DNA from: Romanomermis culicivorax
Lineage: Eukaryota > Nematoda > Enoplea > Mermithida > Mermithidae
Reading direction: 5' to 3'
Length of the DNA: 64,000 nt
NCBI GenBank assembly: GCA_963922205.1
Contig: CAWUHX010000034.1
Coordinates: forward strand, 620,001-684,000
Part shown: positions 1 through 11,300 of the stretch, one piece after another
How positions within the stretch are numbered: position 1 is the first letter of the stretch
Layout of the letters: every line of letters begins with the position of its first letter
Program-made: the position numbers and the translations under genes
The notes under the pieces: generated by a model
Databases searched by the model: none
The model's input: the letters and a program-made list of their open reading frames with translations, nothing else
Told to the model about the DNA's origin: nothing

Positions 1-13
1 TAAGCACCGAGTC

Positions 14-330
14 ATGTCCTCCTATGGTCACTACTATGATGTTGCTAAGGTAGGAGACCAATTGAATGGAAGATTTTTAAGCATTTCCAGAATGTTAGGA
101 CTATGCCCAGAAACTTTTAAGCTGAAGGAGTTGTTCATGGAGCTATATTTAGTGGAAGTAGGTTATTATCAATTTTCACCAGAGAATGCAATGTGAACGA
201 TTCTGTAGGCAAAATCTTGCATCTTTCAAAATTAGGTACACAACACTTGATGCCTACTACTCGTTAATGGTTTTTCTAGCATTTTTTTCATTATGAGTTA
301 GCCATGAAAGATGTGGTTGCATTGATGAAA
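14..330 (+). pseudogene. Exonuclease-domain fragment of degraded retroelement G
   Basis: A 60-codon ORF followed in another frame by further homologous sequence. Residues around LCPETFKLKELFMELYLVEVG match the exonuclease ORF of E1 ([21 protein letters not shown]). At about 232-275 the frame reads YTTLDAYYSLMV, the Y-x3-D motif III of DEDDy 3'-5' exonucleases. The copy is broken by stops and frameshifts and enters at the window edge, so motifs I and II lie outside. It belongs to an older plus-strand element that E1 later split. No functional product is expected. Confidence 0.7.
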
Positions 331-478
331 GCTGATCAAATCCAGTTGATGGCTTTTAGAATGTATAGATTTTTCACTTGTATACAATGTGAAAACTTCC
401 TGGAAACCTATTGTGGAAGCCTGGAATTGGAAAAGTCACAGTATTCATGTGTCTAGCATGTTATGAGGCAGGAAATGT

Positions 479-1310
479 ATGCCCATGGCTGTATCGCCCC
501 CCAAATGGATACTTCCGACACCGCAATCCAAGAGTGCTAGGGTAAGCACAGGGGCGGATACTAAATCTGAACTGGCACAGGTAGAAATTGATAAGGTGAC
601 TCAAGGAGAAGAAATGCGGGCTGAGCCTGTTGTGGTGCAAGCACAGCAACAAGTGATACTGGCAAATCTTAATATGCCTATAGATTTGAGCCTCTCTGTG
701 GATGATTTAGATAGGAAGAAATCATTGTTCAAACTTCTACACAGACTGACAATGAATCACAGATGGGTTCTTTAGTGGACCAAACCAAAAGTTTACTTTC
801 AGGGATGGACATGACAGCAGAACAAATGTTAGATGACAGTAGTTTAACCACAACTACCCCGAGACCAAGAAATGCGGAAATTGAAGCTAAGCTCAGAGAG
901 CAGGCAGAGAAAGAAATTGAAAGGCAAAAAGAAATTTTCCTTCTTCACTTAGTGGAGCAGAAGGCAAAGTTGGATGAGCAGCAGAAGCAGATTGAGCAAG
1001 TTCTAGCTGGTTTGAGGGCACAGCCAATGCATCTGGCCACAACTACAGTCATTCAGGCTTCAATTCAGCCGTGTAGTGCTCATCAGCCTCAGCCAGTAGC
1101 TGCAGTGCCAGCTAGTACACAGGTTGTCCAACCTGCGGTCACCAAGAAAATGCCAGCAGTTAAGGGACTGCAGAGGGATCCCTCAATAGATGGCTGTATA
1201 CCAGGTATTTATACTGCTGAGGAAAAGGGTCATCAGATGACCAAATTAAACAATTGGGATGACAAAAAATTGCTCAAAAAGCCAATACAGCAAATAAACA
1301 TGAAGGAGAG
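479..1310 (+). pseudogene. Coiled-coil part of ORF3, degraded element G (left half)
   Basis: Two overlapping ORFs in different frames (479-775 and 763 onward) encode a Q/E/K-rich helical stretch ([17 protein letters not shown]) and then the segment [14 protein letters not shown]. The latter aligns with [14 protein letters not shown] of E1 ORF3 and VPGYYTAEATKNMI of H. The frame is cut at 1310 by the E1 LTR; the AGAG before the LTR is repeated at 12124-12127, where the same protein resumes. This is a decayed relative rather than a recent copy, because identity to E1 is modest. Confidence 0.7.
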
Positions 1311-1929
1311 TGTTGTGCAGGTCTTTCCTTAAGAGGCGTAAGAAAAGATAACTCTGGTCTGAACTGACCTGTTAGAACTGATCCCTTGGCTAAGCCTCGG
1401 TGATAGTGCAACAGTCCAGTTCCCCAGACCTACAACAACAAAGATAAACTTAACTCTAAATACAGGGGCCTTACCAAGGACCTCCGCAGTCTCCTAGCTG
1501 AGACAAGGAATCCCCTCAGGGATAAACTTACTCGGGTATAACCCATAAGGGGTTTCCCAAAGCTTACCTGGTGTAAGCTGGCGCCTGGGCCTCTGGCCCT
1601 CCGCCTTCGCCGATTCGAAGAATCTAAATAGAAAACGAATATATTAAACAATAATTCCGGCGAAATACTAAAAAGAATGTGGCTACACCACAGTCGAAAA
1701 TATGCAAATAAAGTCGATATGCTGGGAAATATTTTAATGGACACCAGCAGTATTATACGAAAAATATTACAAAGAAAACGATAATAGTGAACGAATGATT
1801 TCACTATATCTTTTTTGGTCTTTCTTTGGCGCTCCATTCTATGCAAATGTCTGCGCCGCTGGTCATCCATCTTTGTCGATTTGCATGGCGATTTCCCCAC
1901 AAGAATTGGCATCAACAGGGTGCCCAACA
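1311..1929 (-). repeat. 3' LTR of E1
   Basis: 619 bp, TGTTGTGCAG...GTGCCCAACA on plus, i.e. TGTTGGGCAC...GCACAACA in element sense. Near-identical to 11505-12123 and homologous to the LTRs at 31620, 35334 and 46299. The sense strand is preceded by the purine-rich GCGAGGGA (plus 1930-1937), a short PPT also present beside the LTRs of F and H. Confidence 0.95.
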
Positions 1930-2694
1930 TCCCTCGCGCGTCGAAACCGACCTACAGGAGGTAGAAAAAAAACTTTTGGCCAGGTTACCCTGGCATTAAA
2001 AAGAATTAATCAAAAAGAAAAAAAATCTATAACTCCGGCTGACTCCTGATAAACAGTTTGTCTCACTCGAACTCCCGTTTCACAGTCTGTCCGAGTTGGA
2101 CTCCTGTGCTGGTCGTTGGACACAACGAATACCAAGGGCTTCGCCGCAATGGCTGGCAAGTGACGCCCATTTTGACCTCGGCGTTGATGGAATAACCTCC
2201 TGCCCTAAGGAGTACGACGTAGACGTCGGTGCGGAATGTGGCTGGTTTCAGGCTCAGCCGCTCGGTCTGCATGCTGTGTCAATTCGTTGGCCGTGGGTCT
2301 AACTGCATGCAAATCCATTTCCCACGTCTCTATTTTTTCTAAATTAAACTAAAATACGAGATTATATGACGATACAAAAAGAGGACGCGGGAATGTACGA
2401 GTATCACAAAATTTAAAATGCGCTAAAAATTGAGCAAAAAATGTGACCAAAAATTTAAAAATGTTTTTACGGCTGCGTTTTGCACCGGTTTGTCGAAAAG
2501 AAAATTTTAGATGGCCAGCAGCACCGAAAATTCAAATAATATTTTCGGATTTTATGTTTTTTGATTTTTTTGGATTTTTGTGATTTTATTAGTGTTTTTG
2601 GATTTTGTATTTTATGAAATTAATAAAAATATGTGCGAAAAGATAAATTTTGGGCCAAAATTTGTGCGGCTAATTACTGCTGCTGCCCGCTGCC
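1930..2694 (-). other. E1 3' untranslated region and PPT
   Basis: Noncoding stretch between the ORF3 stop and the 3' LTR. A homologous stretch follows ORF3 in F (35953-36687). Just after the stop, sense TAATTAGCCGCACAAATTTTGG is shared with F, and a diverged form occurs in G and H, so this short motif is older than the copies. No coding potential supported. Confidence 0.6.
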
Positions 2695-5421
2695 TCAGTT
2701 ACCTCCTCGAGGTCTACCTCGATAGTATTCCCTCTGGCCGGGTTGGCCTCGGGTCTGACCTCCATCCTGGCCTTGATTTTGGCCTTGTTGGCTTCCACCC
2801 CATCTACCTAGCGGCATGAAATTCGGATTGTGGAACTGTGCATCCGGGTCTTGACCTTGGTGTTGCCAGGTTCCTCGGCCTCTGAAGGGTCGCTGAGGGC
2901 GCCCTCTGAAGCCTCCTCTGGGTTGACCTTGGTCATACCCCGGTCTACCCCTGTACGGGGCTGGGTTTGAGAACATATCGTCTCTCCCCTGCTGCCTTTG
3001 TATTGGACCACTGCTAGTGGAGCTGCTGCGCTGAGGTTTTTGAGTCCCGAAAGTTGAGTTAAGAGATTTTGATGATGTTGATTTTGATCGAGAAAGCGGA
3101 CTTTTATAAGAAGTGCTAGCAGCTTCACTATACGACCTCTGGCTGGTCGCAGTAGATGATTGTTGCATCATCGGCGGTTGTTTCTTAGCCGGAGGGAGTC
3201 TAGGCACTTTAAACTTACTTGGGCTCTTGGCAGCTGTTCGCTGATATTTATCAGCTTGCGACCTGTCATCGCCTGGTGCCTTCCTCTTAACACCCATCTG
3301 GTTTAACCTTTGCAAGCCCATAAAGATATATTGATTAAAGGCTGAAATGTAGACATCGTCTACGCGGTTTCCCTGGGCCTCAACGACTAGTTGTCTGTTC
3401 GCAAACGAACACGCCTGGGCATACCACCTACCAATTGCCGTTGGCGTGATCGGAGCGAAGTCCAACTGTAGAAAGATCATTAGGGTCACATACCTAATGG
3501 CCGTAAAGACGTCTGAGGCATCGTAGTCCTGAAGCCATCTGGGGATAAGAATTAAAATGATCCATTCCCAGATTTCCTCAGGGATGCGCTCTCCGTCAAA
3601 CATAAATCCACCTTGCATTTCAAATTGTTGGCGGTAATTTTCATGAATTTCGGCCATGGCATCATTGACCATTTTATAGATGATCGGCCGTTCTTGGCGG
3701 TCAAAGGTGAAATAATTGGCGACCTCTGGATTTTCGAATGAGATCGGCCCAATTAAGCGCCTTTGTTCCCGTTGCCACTCCCAATAATCAATGAGAGTTT
3801 CAGCTAATTGACCAGGAGTGACAAACTGCTGTGGCTCCCTTTTGGGTCTATTAACTACCACATTCAGTTTGACCTTCTTGATCAACTTTTCCTCCGATTC
3901 AAGATCGGGCTTCACCAATACGCTTCCTGCAGGTTTACTACTTCTTGCGGTATAGCTGGAGGGCACGGATTTGCTCTTGGCAGATGAAGTACTAACCTCT
4001 CCGCCGGTTTCCGATACCGTTCGCGTCTGAGTGTACGAAACAGTTGCAGTGGACCCTGTTGTCCTATCCGATTTCGTCTGGCCTTTGGAGGTCTCCGTTC
4101 GCGTCTGACTCTTTGCAGTCTCCGTCCTCGTCTGACTTTTCGTAGTCTCCGTTCTCGACTTTTGACTCGTCGGATATTGTGGGGTCGTGGTCTCCTCGGC
4201 CATATCGTAGGCGTCATTTTCAGATCCGGTGGCGGCCGCTCCTTGTTGCTGCTGACTTTGAGCTGCAAATCTGCGTTGTCTGGCCTTACCTATCCTTTTC
4301 CTGCGCCTTACTTTTTCCCTGGCCAAGTGTCGGATAAATTTTTCCGACATACCTTCAGCTAACATCTGCTGAACCTTATCTGGGGAATAGACTCCAGGAA
4401 TTCCTTCCTCGGCAATTCTTCCCCTCTTCATCAGCTCTGTTGCTGCAATAGCTGAATCTGAGCTGTCATCGGCTAATGCCTGCTCCTTCAGCTTCCTCTG
4501 AATTGCCCTCTGACGCAGGAATTCCTGCTGCATCAGCCTTTTTTGTTCTTGGATTTTGGCCTGTAGGGCCTCGTGCTTTGCTTGTCTGTCGTGATCCTTA
4601 GGATCTTTGGCCTTCACAGGTATCCCCTGGGATGCTTCCTGCATCTTTTCCAGTCTGACATCAATTCCCGACATCTTAGTCACTGCTTCATCAATTTGAG
4701 TCTGGATTTTCTCCTCCTCAATAGCCTGTTTCTGAGTCTTGGCCTCCATCGCATCCTTATTTTCTGATGTCTGGCCCTCAGATTCCAGAATTTCACCTTC
4801 CTCTTCTTCTTCAACATCCTCCTCTGAACTGGACTCAGAGTCTGAATTTCGTATCTTCGGCAAGAGCTGTTTTACTTTAGCTGGTAACACAGCTGGTGCC
4901 GGAGGTACCGATTGCATAATGGTGACAACCTCTGGCTCAGGCTCGGCCGGTTGCTGTATCTGAGTTACTTGAGTCGGCTGTGCCACCGCTGGTTGCGTTG
5001 GCGGGGGCACCACGACTACTACTGCAGCTGCTTGCGTAGCAGCAGTGTCCAAAGCTGGTTGTGTAGCTTTGACCACTGGCGCTGGCGCTTGCGGCTGCGT
5101 TTTAACTTGTCCCGTCCCTCCGGCTTGCGCCGTTCGGGAAGTAGAGGGACGATTTAATGGTACTTTTGATACCAACTCACCCGCTGGGGTATAGGTTAGC
5201 GTATACCCAGGCCTCTCTGAAGCAATCGTTCTCTCCCGGAAGCTTTTGGTAACAAACTCCGGTCTGAGCTCGCGCGGATTTCTCGGTGTGTACGTAATCG
5301 GATAATCGGTCGGCGATGCGTCTTCCGTCATCGGATACCGCAGTCCCGGCGTCAAAGTCTCGAAGCCTACATAGTAAAAAGTTACATAAAAGTAAGGGTC
5401 CGAATCGATTCTGCCACGCAT
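2695..5421 (-). CDS. Retroelement ORF3, linker + conserved domain + RG-rich tail (E1)
   Basis: 908 codons. In order: residues ~1-60 are the end of the conserved exonuclease-side region ([10 protein letters not shown]); ~60-180 Pro/Gln/Ala-rich; ~187-225 strongly acidic ([18 protein letters not shown]); ~225-335 Lys/Glu/Gln-rich predicted coiled coil; ~340-392 the [14 protein letters not shown] segment and a basic run; ~400-500 Ser/Thr/Arg repeats; ~513-707 a conserved folded domain ([45 protein letters not shown]) found in all four copies; ~800-908 Arg/Gly-rich with RGG and GRG motifs typical of RNA binding. In F this region is continuous with the upstream exonuclease frame. In E1 a deletion of about 90 bases near 5407 separates them, so the ATG at 5421 is probably internal. 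Function unknown; RNA binding is inferred from the tail. Confidence 0.75.
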   Translation of the reverse strand: MRGRIDSDPYFYVTFYYVGFETLTPGLRYPMTEDASPTDYPITYTPRNPRELRPEFVTKSFRERTIASERPGYTLTYTPAGELVSKVPLNRPSTSRTAQAGGTGQVKTQPQAPAPVVKATQPALDTAATQAAAVVVVVPPPTQPAVAQPTQVTQIQQPAEPEPEVVTIMQSVPPAPAVLPAKVKQLLPKIRNSDSESSSEEDVEEEEEGEILESEGQTSENKDAMEAKTQKQAIEEEKIQTQIDEAVTKMSGIDVRLEKMQEASQGIPVKAKDPKDHDRQAKHEALQAKIQEQKRLMQQEFLRQRAIQRKLKEQALADDSSDSAIAATELMKRGRIAEEGIPGVYSPDKVQQMLAEGMSEKFIRHLAREKVRRRKRIGKARQRRFAAQSQQQQGAAATGSENDAYDMAEETTTPQYPTSQKSRTETTKSQTRTETAKSQTRTETSKGQTKSDRTTGSTATVSYTQTRTVSETGGEVSTSSAKSKSVPSSYTARSSKPAGSVLVKPDLESEEKLIKKVKLNVVVNRPKREPQQFVTPGQLAETLIDYWEWQREQRRLIGPISFENPEVANYFTFDRQERPIIYKMVNDAMAEIHENYRQQFEMQGGFMFDGERIPEEIWEWIILILIPRWLQDYDASDVFTAIRYVTLMIFLQLDFAPITPTAIGRWYAQACSFANRQLVVEAQGNRVDDVYISAFNQYIFMGLQRLNQMGVKRKAPGDDRSQADKYQRTAAKSPSKFKVPRLPPAKKQPPMMQQSSTATSQRSYSEAASTSYKSPLSRSKSTSSKSLNSTFGTQKPQRSSSTSSGPIQRQQGRDDMFSNPAPYRGRPGYDQGQPRGGFRGRPQRPFRGRGTWQHQGQDPDAQFHNPNFMPLGRWGGSQQGQNQGQDGGQTRGQPGQREYYRGRPRGGN

Positions 5422-6766
5422 ATACCCCTTTTTTAGATGGAAAGCGCGGTTCCGACGGTGGTAGCGTTGCTGCTAGCTCTAAATAATAAGCCAGGCGGTC
5501 GCCTGACTTCCAGGACATTCGCTTTATCATCTCCTGTCCTTCTCTAGTATAACTGTTTAAAAAGTTATAGTTCAGCAGAGCGCTAGTTTCGTAATCGCAC
5601 TCCGCTCTCGAGTGAGGCCACGCCAAATGATAGGCCAATGGCATAAATTTACAGATGACCTCTAACTCGGCAAAGTTTCGCTCATCTAACATACCTGATA
5701 TTTTTGCCAAATTTGGCATATAAAAATTGGTCTTGTAGGCCTGTCTATGACCTTCGATACCCACTGGGTAGTGGTTGTTTGCCGAAAACACCTCTTCAGG
5801 AATTTGATCGGGCTTCCCGGCCTGTTGCCAGTATAGCTTGGCGTTTTCATATAAAGTCAAAGAAATCTTACCGTCTAAATCCCAATAGGTTCCACCTGAC
5901 TTAAGATTTTCCAAGATATCCTTTGAAATGTTAACCCAGTCTGGTATCTGGACGTCCTGGATTTCGTCGGGATCACTGTCTTCAGTGTATCCGTCGTCCT
6001 TCATCAGCTTACCATCTCTAGGGAGTAGTGGATAGAAACCACTTGGCAGTTGAACTCCCTGAGGATGCACAGGATTACACTTGGTGGGTGCGGTATAATA
6101 ACCGGTGTTATTTCCCTGCATTTGTACGGCCCAATGATTATACATTTCACATTTCATCATGTGATAGACCATATTTGGCTGTACCTGATCGGTTTCCATG
6201 ACTGGGGTGCCTAGCCCCATTTCTCTATTCACGTTGCCCGGAATCATTAAGTATTGTTGGTAAAAATGTAGGGCAACGGTATTGATCTGTTTGGGATCAA
6301 CCTTGTCATGGTCGAAAATCTGCATTTGCATGAGCAGCTGATCGGCCATGCCATAGTGAATCGCGGCAAACATAACCAATAAGGAGTAGTATGCATCTAG
6401 AGCGGCGTACCTAAGCTCTTCCGGCAGTATACCTCTTTTGGCAAACTGATCACGGTTCGCCTTTAATGAAAAGTCATATTGATAAGGGCCCACGTCTATC
6501 AAAAAGAATTCCATGAACAGTCCCTTTAACCGGAAGGTTTCGGGACAAATACCTGTCTGAAAACACTTTTTCTCCAGGTTAACCCCTACCATGGTTAGGG
6601 CGAAACGGTCTAAATCAAAGTACCGACCTTCAGTCTTCCTAAGATGTTCCCTTAAGGGCACAGTTTTATCTCTGTCCTTATTGTCTCGCCCTGCACCACA
6701 TACGTTATAGATACTTACCAAATCCTCCAATACCGAGTATCCGGCGAACAGCATGTCGGAATTCAA
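5177..6766 (-). CDS. Retroelement ORF3, DEDDy exonuclease-like domain, main part (E1)
   Basis: 529 codons. Residues 6-21 ([16 protein letters not shown]) fit motif II of RNase D-type exonucleases with D15. Residues 119-130 ([12 protein letters not shown]) fit motif III, with Y120 and D124 in the Y-x3-D spacing of DEDDy enzymes such as WRN, EXD and RNase D. The segment between them ([12 protein letters not shown]...[13 protein letters not shown]) also has the expected layout. Motif I lies in the preceding ORF, separated by one in-frame stop (AAATAA where F has AGAGAA). About the last 80 residues are out of frame because of the ~90-bp deletion that also cuts off the RG-rich part. Known family members trim RNA or DNA 3' ends or, when inactive, bind RNA; which applies here is unknown. 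Confidence 0.78.
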   Translation of the reverse strand: MNSDMLFAGYSVLEDLVSIYNVCGAGRDNKDRDKTVPLREHLRKTEGRYFDLDRFALTMVGVNLEKKCFQTGICPETFRLKGLFMEFFLIDVGPYQYDFSLKANRDQFAKRGILPEELRYAALDAYYSLLVMFAAIHYGMADQLLMQMQIFDHDKVDPKQINTVALHFYQQYLMIPGNVNREMGLGTPVMETDQVQPNMVYHMMKCEMYNHWAVQMQGNNTGYYTAPTKCNPVHPQGVQLPSGFYPLLPRDGKLMKDDGYTEDSDPDEIQDVQIPDWVNISKDILENLKSGGTYWDLDGKISLTLYENAKLYWQQAGKPDQIPEEVFSANNHYPVGIEGHRQAYKTNFYMPNLAKISGMLDERNFAELEVICKFMPLAYHLAWPHSRAECDYETSALLNYNFLNSYTREGQEMIKRMSWKSGDRLAYYLELAATLPPSEPRFPSKKGVYAWQNRFGPLLLCNFLLCRLRDFDAGTAVSDDGRRIADRLSDYVHTEKSARAQTGVCYQKLPGENDCFREAWVYANLYPSG

Positions 6767-6787
6767 GAAGTCGTGGAGGCTGGTCCA

Positions 6788-7122
6788 TTATTTGAGCATC
6801 ATCGAAGTCGTATCAATAACGTAGGTTTGACCGTTTGTTAACGCGAAGCTCACGTATCGGGCAAATTGCTTCCCCATCGGATTGTCGACCCCTCTCGTTT
6901 TAAACAAGGCGGCGACTTTATCCTGGTTAACTTTTTTGACATCGAATCCATAAACTGGCTGTCCTCTGAAGATTGATACTTCTCGGATAAAGTGGAGTAT
7001 CTGGCTGACTTTCCCGATGTCTACCAATTTTGGTTCCTTGGGATTAGCCGGCCAGTACCCAAATGTGGCTTTAAACCACTGATCCAGTTCATGGATTCGC
7101 ACAGCCCTTTTGACATTATAAT
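6788..7122 (-). CDS. Retroelement ORF3, exonuclease N-terminus with motif I (E1)
   Basis: Homology with F and H begins at sense DYNVKRAVRIHELDQWF, directly after TTTAG (acceptor at 7123-7124), so the true start is probably a spliced exon; an ATG-initiated reading frame would begin at 7186. VYGFDVKKV holds motif I, but the second acidic residue is Lys (DVK), whereas F has [22 protein letters not shown] fits the next two strands of the RNase D fold. The frame ends at a TAA, after which the domain continues in the next ORF. E1's exonuclease is therefore doubly damaged: stop codon and lost motif I Glu. Confidence 0.72.
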
Positions 7123-7140
7123 CTAAACATAAGATACTAT
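7123..7140 (-). promoter_or_regulatory. Candidate 3' splice site of ORF3 (E1)
   Basis: Sense TATCTTATGTTTAG followed by ATTATAATG. The same junction appears in F (acceptor at 41229) and H (53307), and protein similarity starts right after it in all three. This is the arrangement used for spliced env RNAs in errantiviruses; here it would express ORF3. The donor was not located. Confidence 0.5.
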
Positions 7141-8352
7141 TAATTTCAGTGTTTATTCCCCTTTTTTCAGCGCATTTTCGGGTCAATACTACACCAGCAC
7201 CACAATACCAAGCGGGTTAAGTTTCGCAGAAAATAAATTTAGTGCAGGTTGTTAGGTGAGCCACTGATATACAAACATTGAGCTGGTAGGCAACTAACAC
7301 CTTACCAAATCTTACCCTTGCTACCTCTATATGTTGGGGAGGGTAGACCTGATCCGATTGTCCATCACTTGATCGGACACCAATCTCTGACCAGCTGCTT
7401 GAGCGACCAACTACGCTCCATTTATGGCGCTGTATTTACAATTTTTATAGCGCTCGAGATTGATAATTTTTAATAATTTAGATATCGAAAAAAGTGATAT
7501 AATTTGATTTGATTTGAAAATAAATAATTTTTGATAAATTTTTGATGATAAAACTTAAAAACGGGTTGAACCCAAGGTTCTAGGTTTCCCTTGAATCGTA
7601 TAGCTCTTGGTGGTATCAGGTATATTTCCAAATTTGGAAATTCCCTGCTTGGCTTCGAGCTTCCGCTTCTCAGTACTCCCATTTTTTGTTCCCTCTAAGT
7701 TCTAACCTTGTCTGCCCTTTTGGGCGCCGAGCTGGTCTTCCAGTGACTTCTGGGCATTACCTGCGGTTTCCAAGAATATTTGATAAAATAAGTTCGAAAC
7801 TTACCGTCAATGAAGAAAAAACGATTATCTTGGCAGTGCTGGGCCCTGCCAAATTCGACGTGGCGCTCTGTGTGCGACCACTCGCGGGTCGGAGCTTGTT
7901 GGCGGTTCCGCGCGCCTTTTCCCATTTCTTTTCGCTTCGAAATGTTTTTCTTTTTCGAATAATAAATTTGTAAAAATTTAAAATTTTTCAAACGCTGAAA
8001 AAGTTTAATATAGCATTTCTGCTAATTTCCTTTTTATAGCGATTCGGGGAATGTTTTACTTCTTCCTTCCGATGGAAGTTTAGAATTCAGATAAGCGGGG
8101 CAGCTATAATTTGATTTTAGAAAAAAATGAAAAATTTGAAAATTAATTTTTTGGAAAAAATATCACAAATATTTTGGGTTGTCACTTTGGTCTAAAATTC
8201 TGAAGAATTTTTCCCAAAGTCTGATATAAATACGAAAAATTTACAAAATTAATACGAACACTACATAAACGCGATAAACATTACAAATTAATACATATTT
8301 AATTAAAATTTGGTACCTACACGCGCGAGATATCTACATAATTTTAAAAAAT
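7141..8352 (-). other. Noncoding interval between integrase and ORF3 (E1)
   Basis: About 1.2 kb with no supported ORF. F has a closely similar stretch (41230-42470) and H a diverged one of similar size (53310-54590). Its persistence as a spacer fits an intron or leader of a spliced ORF3 RNA. Several AT-rich runs; no other signal recognised. Confidence 0.5.
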
Positions 8353-11300
8353 TCAGCGCGAGATCGCGCATAGATTCGCCTTGAGCGAATTTCCAAATGA
8401 TTTCATTTGGTTTGGCGCTCCAGTCGTAACTGTTTGTGCCATATTGGAAAGTGACGTATTTTCATCAAGTGGCGCGTCCTGATTGGCTCGTGCTATTCGC
8501 GGCAAGACCCTAGTGGTCTCGTAACAAAAATGTTTCAACCTGCTGATTGAAACAGTTTGGCGATTTAGGGGGTTGTCCCAATGTACGATGGTGACAACGT
8601 TCTCCGCTTCTCGCGAAATGTCCGTAACTATGAACGGACCGGACCAGGGTAGTCCTAATTTTTTCTGCTTGTCTACTTTGAGCAGAACCCAATCATTTTT
8701 CTTGAACCCATTTTGTTTCGACTTTTTATCGAAGTATTTCTTCGATTTTTCGGCAGCACATTGGATATTTTTAGCAATATCCTCGTATAAGTTGACTAAA
8801 TGATTGGTCAACACAAATTTGTATGCCTCTGCATTGCTGTCCAGCATTACAATATCGTATGCTTTCGATAAGTTTAACCCGAAGGTTGCCTCATGACCTC
8901 TAAGCAATGAAAATGGGGATTGCCCCATGGCTGCATGTGGTGTGGCATTATATGCAAACACCACGGCTCTCAAGTATCTCGGCCAATTATCCTTTTCCTC
9001 AATGGCCACCTTTCTGAGCTGTTTAATGAGTGTCTGGTTGAACCTTTCTACCATACCATTACCTTGTGGATGGTAGGCTGTTGTATAAATTTTTTGACAC
9101 TCTAATAACTTGCAGATCTCCTTCATCAGATCTGAGGTAAAACAACCTCCTCTATCGCTGAGTAGTCTCCGTGGAGTCCCGTGCCTAAATACAATAGCTT
9201 GTAGAAAAGTATCTACAACGGTGCTAGCTGACTGATCCGGGATCAGTTCAGCTTCAACCCACTTTGTAAAATAGTCTTGAAAGACTATGACATACGGTCT
9301 CTTCTCACTGAGTGGAGAAATACCCACGATATCCACTGATACTATGTCAAAGGGACCTTGTGGAATAATTGGTAACAGTGGAGGAATTTCTGTGTTTCCC
9401 TGATTAGCCATTTGACAAACTGGACAAAACTTGATCCAGTGCCTGACATCCTTTTCAATTCCAGGCCACCAGAACCGTTTTTTAATCATAGCAAGGGTCC
9501 TTTTGAACCCCTGATGAGTCATCATTACGACACTGTGGTACTGGTGCAAAGTATTGTCTCTAAGGCAGGATGGGACGACCACTTGATCATCGGATCCCTG
9601 TCCGGCTTCGCGGTATAACACTTCATTCTGGATATAAAATCCACTATGATACTTGGTTGTCCCATTTGGACCCAATCTATCAAAGTATGGTCGTAGTACC
9701 TCGTCCTTTCTCTGCAAGAGGGCCATGAGATCATCTCTAATTAGCCCTTTTGGCAACTCATTTTCCTTGGGATCTGCCAAAGTAAACTCCTGTTCTTTTT
9801 CTGGGTATAACCAGGTTACTCTTTTTTCCTTACTCTTTTCCTGGTTTCCCTTACTTGGCTGGATCTGAGCCTGATCACTCTTCTCCGCTTCTTTCGCCAT
9901 GCTCCTTGTAGTTACGGCATTCACCAAGTCTGCAGGCAAGTTTGATTCTGGATCACCTTCAGAATCTTCTGGATAAATCTGAGTAAATCTCGGACTTATA
10001 TCAGTCCTCTGATTTTTCTTACCTTTTGGCTCAGGATATAACGGTGTACCGTCCTCAGGATTCTGATCTGTCAGAATTCTGAATCTCTTTACCAAATTGA
10101 GATGCTTTTTCTCAATTAGCTGTGCCTCAAGATCTTTCAGATTTTCATACTCTCGTTTATCCTTTGAGAACATGTGCTCCCATTTTGGCGGTATCTTTTC
10201 CACTTGATCATCTGGTTCATCCATCCTGGACAAAAAGTCTGCCATGGCATTTTGTTTTCCAGGCACATACTCTAGTTTATGGTTGAACCGAGAGATGAAT
10301 GAGTACCATCTCTTCAACTTACCATTGGTCATGGCGTTGACCTTCATTGACAACAAAGGTTTGTGATCAGTTCTTATGATCACTCTATGACCTACTAGGT
10401 AGTGCTTGTATAACTTTAAGCCATACACTATTGCCAAGCACTCCCTTTCCGTGGCTGACCACTTTTTCTCGTCTGCTTTTAAAATTCTTCTATTATAAGC
10501 AATTACCCAGCGGTCGGACTCAGTCCCCTGGTAAAGGACTGCTCCTAGTGCCGTTCCGCTGGCATCTGTCTGAAGGACAAAGTCCGCAGACCTGTCCAAA
10601 ACCGGATACCTAAGGAATGGCACAGACAATAATGCTTCTTTCAGGCTCCTAAAAGCCTGATGGTGAACCTCCGTAATTTCCCAAACACAGTTCTTCCCAG
10701 TCAATTTATACAATGGTTCAGCATGTTTAGCTAACCCTGGTATGAACTTCTTACACCACTGCAACATACCTGAAAACCTTTGCAGTTTACGTTTAGACTC
10801 TGGGAATGGGAAATCATTTTTAGCTTTGACCTTTTTCGGATCTGGGGAAACTCCATCCGAATTTAAGATATGTCCTAAAAAATGAACTCTCTCAGGCAGG
10901 AATTCACACTTCTCCGGCTTCAAGGTCAAATGAGCCTTTCTTAGAGCTTGCAGGACTAGCTCTAGATTAACTAGGTGTTCCTCAAACGTATTTGAGAACA
11001 CAATAATATCCTCTATATAAACTAGACAGATTTTCCACACATATGGATGCAAAACTCTTTCCATCATACGCTGGAATTCGGCTGGCGCATTTTTTAGGCC
11101 AAAGGGCATGACTTTAAATTGATATAGCCCTTCTTGGCATATGAAAGCAGTTTTTTCTTTGCTTTCCTCATCCATTGGCACTTGCCAATACCCTGATTTG
11201 AGATCTAAGGTGGTATAAAATTTGGCTTTACCTAAGCAGTCTAGATAGTCATCCATTCTAGGAATGGGATACTTATCGTCCTTGGTAACATCATTTATAC

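Noticed and set aside
1430-2049. 166-181 codon ORFs across the LTRs (also 11624-12169 and 31619-32089), a possible LTR-encoded protein
   Set aside because: Open in the E1 LTRs, but the F 5' LTR keeps it only through compensating frameshifts and the other F LTRs do not keep it. No motif.
2695-7122. ORF3 as an env glycoprotein, suggested by its position after integrase
   Set aside because: No signal peptide, no transmembrane anchor and no furin-type site seen; motifs and composition are those of an exonuclease and RNA-binding protein.
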